From assembly GCA_031277235.1 (NCBI GenBank), contig JAITMT010000108.1, positions 1 through 10,138 of the forward strand: 10,138 nt of DNA, given 5' to 3'. This document shows positions 7,654 through 10,138 of this stretch, piece by piece; within the stretch, counting starts at the first letter, position 1; each line of letters opens with the position of its first letter. Made by a program: the position numbers and the translations under genes. The notes beneath the pieces are model-generated. The model made no database searches, was not told the origin of the DNA, and saw only the letters and a program-made list of their open reading frames with translations. Source of the stretch: Tannerella sp. (GTDB lineage: Bacteria; Bacteroidota; Bacteroidia; Bacteroidales; Tannerellaceae).

Positions 7654-8719
7654 AATGGTTTCTCTCAAATTCCTGCATCGTTGATACCAGGGCTTTTACG
7701 CTCTCGAGTGACATGGCGTTGTAAATGGACGCGCGGAAACCGCCTACGGAGCGATGTCCCTTGATGCCCACCATTCCGGCAGCCGAAGCGAACTTATTGA
7801 ACTCATCTTCAAGGTCTTTGTAGTCGTCGTTCATCACGAAGCAAACGTTCATCAACGAGCGATCTTCGGGAGCGACCGTGCCTTTGAACAGCCTGTTGCG
7901 GTCAATTTCATCGTACAAAACGGCTGCCTTTTCGATATTTTTCTTTTGCATCGCCGCGATTCCGCCCTGTTCCTTGTACCATTTCAGAGTTTGAAGCGCC
8001 GCAAAAATCGGCACTACCGGCGGCGTATTGAACATGGATTCCTTGTCCACGTGCGTTTGGTAGTTCAACATCGTGGGAATCGGGCGACCCACCTGATTCA
8101 GAGCGTCCTTGCGTACAATCGCGATCGTAACTCCCGCCGGAGCAAGGTTTTTCTGCGCGCCGGCATAAATAACGTCAAATTTCGATACATCAACCGGACA
8201 CGAGAAAATATCGGACGACATGTCGGCTGCGAGCGGCACGCCGACCTCCGGAATCCGGTGAATTTGAGTCCCGTAAATCGTGTTATTGGTCGTGATATGG
8301 AAATAATCCGAATCAGCCGGAACGTCGTAATTTTTGGGAATAAACGTGTAGTTCTTGTCTTTCGACGAGGCGACAACGACCACTTCGCCAAACAGTTTCG
8401 CCTCCTTGATGGCTTTCGACGCCCATTCGCCCGTATCCATGTATGACGCCTTCTTTTTCAGGAAGTTATAGGGAACCATGCAGAATTGCAGACTGGCTCC
8501 GCCGCCGAGGAAAACGACGTCGTGCGTTTCGGGAACGTCGAGAAGTTCCTTTACCAGCGCGCGCGCTTCATCGCTCACCGCTACAAACTCCTTTCCCCGG
8601 TGGGAAACTTCCATGAGGGATAAACCGGTGCCTGCAAAATTCAAAATTGCCTCGGCAGTGTTCTTAATCGTGTACTCGCTTAAAATCGAAGGTCCTGCGT
8701 AAAAATTGTGCTTTTTCAT
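7652..8719 (-). CDS. serC: Phosphoserine aminotransferase
   Basis: SerC transfers an amino group from glutamate to 3-phosphohydroxypyruvate, giving O-phosphoserine, and can serve the analogous step of pyridoxal phosphate synthesis. The 355 residues match the class V aminotransferase family at its usual length. Visible motifs are FYAGPSILSE at the N-terminus, SHRGKEF (39-45), the cofactor phosphate loop GGGASLQF (72-79), TGEW (96-99) with the stacking Trp99, the pyridoxal-binding Asp166 in LAADMSSD, and the Schiff-base Lys190 in YAGAQKNLAPAG. Near the C-terminus GHRSVGGFRASIYNA (321-335) holds the conserved substrate-binding Arg329. The start ATG is preceded by an A-rich, Shine-Dalgarno-free leader usual for Bacteroidetes. 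The stop TGA lies inside the end of a palindromic repeat. It lies 34 nt after the antitoxin-like ORF and probably shares its promoter. Confidence 0.97.
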   Translation of the reverse strand: MKKHNFYAGPSILSEYTIKNTAEAILNFAGTGLSLMEVSHRGKEFVAVSDEARALVKELLDVPETHDVVFLGGGASLQFCMVPYNFLKKKASYMDTGEWASKAIKEAKLFGEVVVVASSKDKNYTFIPKNYDVPADSDYFHITTNNTIYGTQIHRIPEVGVPLAADMSSDIFSCPVDVSKFDVIYAGAQKNLAPAGVTIAIVRKDALNQVGRPIPTMLNYQTHVDKESMFNTPPVVPIFAALQTLKWYKEQGGIAAMQKKNIEKAAVLYDEIDRNRLFKGTVAPEDRSLMNVCFVMNDDYKDLEDEFNKFASAAGMVGIKGHRSVGGFRASIYNAMSLESVKALVSTMQEFERNH

Positions 8720-8753
8720 TTTTTCTATTGTTTTTATATTAATAATTTATTTG

Positions 8754-8933
8754 TCATAATGATTTCAAATGCGCTTTAAGTTCTTGAATAGATGTTACTT
8801 CTGTAACTTTTCCCTCTTCCGCCTCTTTCATTGCCTTGTCTATTTTAGCCATAATTTCAGGCGTGAAATAAGCATCAAACACTTTGGTTTGCCTGTTTTT
8901 AAATGTTCTGCTTGAAATTTTCAATACTGCCAT
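8754..8933 (-). CDS. Small antitoxin-like protein, probably internally deleted
   Basis: This 59-residue ORF starts MAVLKISSRTFKNRQTKVFD and continues FTPEIMAKIDKAMKEAEEGK before ending in SIQELKAHLKSL. The beginning resembles the DNA-binding N-terminus of Phd/YefM-like antitoxins of Bacteroidetes type II toxin-antitoxin systems (ISSRxFRxxQ...). The end resembles their toxin-wrapping C-terminus (xFTPExLAKI...GKxTxVxSxEEL...FLxSL). The family is usually about 80-90 residues, and the middle stretch that joins the halves seems absent, at Asp20-Ala21-Tyr22. No toxin gene lies next to it: downstream is serC, and upstream is repeat DNA. An exact promoter lies 22 nt before the ATG. It could be a solitary DNA-binding regulator, a decaying antitoxin, or simply the leader ORF of the serine operon. 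Family assignment is from memory of motif patterns. Confidence 0.68.
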   Translation of the reverse strand: MAVLKISSRTFKNRQTKVFDAYFTPEIMAKIDKAMKEAEEGKVTEVTSIQELKAHLKSL

Positions 8934-8955
8934 AAAATATGATTGAATCAGACCA

Positions 8956-8986
8956 CAAAGTTACGGTTTTTATTTCATTGGACAAA
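8956..8986 (-). promoter_or_regulatory. Bacteroidetes-type promoter for the antitoxin-like ORF and serine operon
   Basis: On the minus strand TTTG (8986-8983) is followed by exactly 19 nt and then TAACTTTG (8963-8956), a full match to the TTTG-N19-TAnnTTTG consensus. Transcription should start a few bases on, leaving a short leader before the ATG at 8933. There is no better promoter between it and serC, so it probably drives the whole serC-serA-DUF1015-HAD unit. Confidence 0.85.
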
Positions 8987-9010
8987 TTTTTTCGGAAAAA
9001 AATTATAGGT

Positions 9011-9060
9011 AATCTTTCCGGATTGCTTCGTTCCTCGCAATGACGTTCAACGCAATCTTG
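9011..9060. repeat. Dispersed palindromic repeat of the GTCATTGCGAGG type
   Basis: On the minus strand this reads GTCATTGCGAGGAACGAAGC followed by AATCC. The core ATTGC (9022-9026) pairs with GCAAT (9037-9041). This motif is dispersed in many bacterial genomes, and its translation gives the telltale RHCEERSNP peptide, seen here in a spurious minus-strand frame. It lies just upstream of the serine operon promoter. Confidence 0.75.
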
Positions 9061-9072
9061 TGTAAATATGAA

Positions 9073-9106
9073 CAGTTCTCCGTTCACCCGTTCTCCCGTT
9101 CACCCC
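9073..9106. repeat. Array of 8-bp CCGTTCNC units, first copy
   Basis: CAGTTCTC, CGTTCAC (one base short), CCGTTCTC and CCGTTCAC follow head to tail. The alternating TCTC and TCAC endings match the second array at 9236-9285. No gene overlaps it. Confidence 0.7.
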
Positions 9107-9119
9107 AATAAAAAGAGAT

Positions 9120-9155
9120 ACCTCATTAAAAGCCAACATAATCAGGTAATGAGGT
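9120..9155. repeat. Perfect 9-bp inverted repeat
   Basis: ACCTCATTA (9120-9128) pairs with TAATGAGGT (9147-9155) around an 18-nt loop. On the minus strand it is followed by ATCTCTTTTTATT, which resembles a weak intrinsic terminator, but no minus-strand gene lies upstream of it. It lies between the two 8-bp arrays. Confidence 0.55.
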
Positions 9156-9235
9156 TTATGTGTTGTTGTTCAATTTATTGCTACTGAGGTTGTTTTATTA
9201 TTAAAATTAGGTGGAAATCAGGTTTGTTTTCGCTT

Positions 9236-9285
9236 CCGTTCACCTGTTCTCCCGTTTACCCGTTCATCCGTTTACCCGTTCATCC
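9236..9285. repeat. Array of 8-bp CCGTTYAY units, second copy
   Basis: Six units in exact 8-bp register: CCGTTCAC, CTGTTCTC, CCGTTTAC, CCGTTCAT, CCGTTTAC, CCGTTCAT, then CC. The last four alternate TTTAC and TTCAT, so a 16-bp unit has itself been duplicated. Confidence 0.85.
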
Positions 9286-9325
9286 AAATTTTACACCAAA
9301 ATAAAAAAGATTTTCAAAAAAACAC

Positions 9326-9355
9326 TTGCATTTCATAAAATTATCGTTATCTTTG
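9326..9355 (+). promoter_or_regulatory. Bacteroidetes-type promoter, plus strand
   Basis: TTG (9326-9328), a 19-nt spacer, then TATCTTTG (9348-9355) match the TTG-N19-TAnnTTTG consensus exactly. The expected start is near 9360-9363, giving a leader of about 22 nt before the ATG at 9384. No equally good plus-strand promoter is seen before the gene at 10127, so it may also supply that gene through a long leader. Confidence 0.82.
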
Positions 9356-9373
9356 CGCCCAAATCCCCTTTTT

Positions 9374-9378
9374 AAGGA
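9374..9378 (+). promoter_or_regulatory. Shine-Dalgarno-like AAGGA before the short ORF
   Basis: AAGGA lies 5 nt before the ATG at 9384. Most genes in this window have no such motif, so its presence supports real translation from this ATG. Confidence 0.55.
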
Positions 9379-9383
9379 ACGAA

Positions 9384-9506
9384 ATGCCATACCGGAATAC
9401 CGACATAACAAATCATACCGCCACCGCTGCCAATGCCGCATTTGCAGCGTATTTCCGGGCATTTACCCCCCCCCCCCCCCCGAAAAATTCATTTTCAACA
9501 AGATAA
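9384..9506 (+). CDS. Short ORF running into a C16 tract, possible phase-variable peptide
   Basis: With the run of 16 cytosines as given, the ORF encodes 40 residues: MPYRNTDITNHTATAANAAF, then AAYFRAFT, a run of five prolines and KNSFSTR. I do not recognise the peptide. It is Ala/Thr/Asn-rich at the start and has no signal peptide. Its support comes from context: an exact promoter at 9326-9355, an AAGGA site and a properly spaced ATG. Because the C-run sits inside the frame, one base more (C17) would end the product after EKFIFNKIMQQRR. One base fewer (C15) would join it to an open frame that runs to 10098, giving about 237 residues. That downstream frame crosses several palindromic repeats, so whether it is a real protein is doubtful. 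It could be a contingency locus, a leader peptide or a degraded gene. Confidence 0.45.
   Translation: MPYRNTDITNHTATAANAAFAAYFRAFTPPPPPKNSFSTR
9466..9481. repeat. Homopolymer of 16 cytosines
   Basis: Sixteen consecutive C residues lie in a region that is otherwise mixed in composition. Runs of this length are prone to slipped-strand mispairing in cells and to miscounting in sequencing, so the length given may not be fixed. Confidence 0.9.
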
Positions 9507-9602
9507 TGCAGCAGAGGCGCTAAAAACGGGCTTTGCGGGCATGTTTTTGATGCTTGTATTGACCTCTCCCCGACCCCTCTCAAGCCCCATCCCACCTCGC
9601 TC

Positions 9603-9653
9603 GCGCCGGTTTGTAACCGGTGCGTCAAACGGCACGGATTACAAATCCGCGCC
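9603..9653. repeat. Two hairpins of the GGTTTGTAACC / GGATTACAAATCC type
   Basis: CCGGTT-TGT-AACCGG (9606-9620) and CGGATT-ACA-AATCCG (9635-9649, extended by GGC and GCC to 9631-9653 with one mismatch) are two perfect-armed hairpins with 3-nt loops. The loops TGT and ACA are complementary, so the hairpins look like opposite-strand versions of one motif. I know this motif as a common dispersed repeat in Bacteroidetes genomes. Confidence 0.75.
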
Positions 9654-9777
9654 AGCGGCGTACAACGAACGTCCGCTCGCGCTGACAGGGATAATCCCAG
9701 CAATCTTGAAAATCCCGTTAAAATCATGGTTCAGACAAATTTTGCGACAAAACGGCAACATCACCAATGCACATCAC

Positions 9778-9854
9778 CGTAGGGCAGACCTGCGTGTCTG
9801 CCCTATGGTACGTTTGTCCAAACGAAATGGGCGCACACACAGGTGCGCCCCTAC
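9778..9854. repeat. Three-hairpin element with GTAGGG ends
   Basis: Three hairpins follow one another: AGGGCAGAC/GTCTGCCCT (9781-9804, 6-nt loop), CGTTTG/CAAACG (9811-9824, 2-nt loop) and GGGCGCAC/GTGCGCCC (9829-9850, 6-nt loop). The outer ends GTAGGG (9779-9784) and CCCTAC (9849-9854) are inverted copies, and the first and third hairpins can be aligned as opposite-strand versions of one GTAGGG..ACCTG.GTG..GCCC unit. The unit resembles a hairpin repeat dispersed in several bacterial phyla. Confidence 0.78.
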
Positions 9855-9874
9855 AAAATACCACCTATCTCCAA

Positions 9875-9897
9875 CGCGGCGGTTACAAACCGACGCG
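9875..9897. repeat. Third GGTTACAAACC-type hairpin
   Basis: CGCG-G-CGGTT (9875-9884) pairs with AACCG-A-CGCG (9888-9897) around an ACA loop, a 9-bp stem with one mismatch. It belongs to the same family as the pair at 9603-9653. Confidence 0.7.
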
Positions 9898-10126
9898 AGC
9901 AGAGCAGAAAAATACGACGACGGGCAAGCCGCCACAACATATCAAGACAGAATTGCAACTGTTCCCCAAAAAATGCGAAGTGTGTCCGAACAATACACTA
10001 AAAACAATACGGAAAGGAGCAGAAACCTTTTGAAAAACGGGCAAAAACTTCTCTTGAAAAGCCATACGAGTAGAGAGAGAAAAAAAGTTGTCCGCTAAGG
10101 AACGGACGTTAAACTAAAAAGATAAA

Positions 10127-10138
10127 ATGAAAAAATTG
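10127..10138 (+). CDS. Start of an unidentified gene, cut by the window edge
   Basis: Only four codons (MKKL) are visible. The ATG follows an A-rich leader (AAACTAAAAAGATAAA) of the kind that precedes Bacteroidetes start codons, and a Met-Lys-Lys-Leu beginning is common for signal peptides. Nothing can be said about function. No clear promoter lies close upstream. Transcription could come from the promoter at 9326-9355 through a leader of about 765 nt. Confidence 0.5.

Larger units (their letters stand above)
9507..10126. other. Gene-free repeat-rich stretch
   Basis: An open frame spans 9433-10098 on the plus strand, but its translation is made largely of repeat DNA (for example TDYKSAP from the GGATTACAAATCC hairpin and RADLRVCP from the GTAGGG hairpin), so I do not call it a gene. 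9561-9600 is pyrimidine-rich (CCTCTCCCC, CCCCTCTC) and recalls one arm of the palindromic element in the serC-serA gap. 9655-9775 and 9900-10085 show no recognisable feature. GTCCG (10090-10094) and CGGAC (10103-10107) form a small hairpin 20 nt before the last start codon. Confidence 0.6.

Noticed and set aside
8899..9087. A 62-residue minus-strand open frame containing RHCEERSNP
   Set aside because: This is the known spurious translation of a dispersed repeat and it overlaps the promoter and start of the antitoxin-like ORF.
9120..9171. Intrinsic terminator on the minus strand
   Set aside because: The hairpin is A/T-rich with an 18-nt loop and no minus-strand gene lies upstream to be terminated.
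9236..9285. Possible CRISPR array
   Set aside because: The units are 8 bp with no spacers, and no cas gene is near.
9809..9816. TACGTTTG matching the -7 promoter consensus on the plus strand
   Set aside because: It lies inside a repeat hairpin and has no TTG/TTTG at the -33 position.
9433..10098. A 221-residue plus-strand open frame
   Set aside because: Its sequence is largely translated palindromic repeats and its ATG lacks a ribosome site; I kept it only as the possible C15 extension of the short ORF.

Overview
The window looks like the chromosome of a Bacteroidetes bacterium, probably Bacteroidales. Three things point there: two exact promoters of the TTG/TTTG-N19-TAnnTTTG type used by the Bacteroidetes primary sigma factor, A-rich start regions that mostly lack Shine-Dalgarno motifs, and the protein families themselves (a golvesin-domain amidase of the kind often labelled xanthan lyase, a short SerA with Lys in the usual His position, and a serC-serA-DUF1015 cluster). 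The DNA is also rich in dispersed palindromic and short tandem repeats. I cannot name the species.

All firmly supported genes lie on the minus strand. From right to left: a 59-residue antitoxin-like ORF (8933-8754) behind an exact promoter; serC (8719-7652); a nested palindromic repeat; serA (7467-6550); a DUF1015 protein (6540-5296); and a HAD-family hydrolase (5299-4676) whose start codon overlaps the DUF1015 stop. These form one apparent operon. SerA and SerC perform the first two steps of serine synthesis from 3-phosphoglycerate. The HAD protein is a candidate for the phosphatase step, and DUF1015 may belong to the same metabolism, but both of those roles are inference. A frameshifted IS30-family transposase relic (4598-4107) separates this operon from a second one, made of a membrane-anchored YpfJ-type zinc metallopeptidase (4029-3139) and, 13 nt on, a large secreted amidase-like protein (3125 to beyond the left edge). 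The amidase has its catalytic domain split by a golvesin-like domain, and a copy of the same palindromic repeat sits in frame inside its fibronectin-III-like domain.

The right end (8934-10126) holds no conventional gene. It carries a catalogue of repeats: a GTCATTGCGAGG-type palindrome, two arrays of 8-bp units around a hairpin, three hairpins of the GGTTTGTAACC type, and an inverted pair of GTAGGG-type hairpins with a third hairpin between them. Inside it is an exact plus-strand promoter (9326-9355) followed by a ribosome binding site, an ATG and a short ORF that runs into a run of 16 cytosines. That arrangement is suited to slippage-dependent (phase-variable) translation. A new plus-strand gene starts at 10127, at the very edge.
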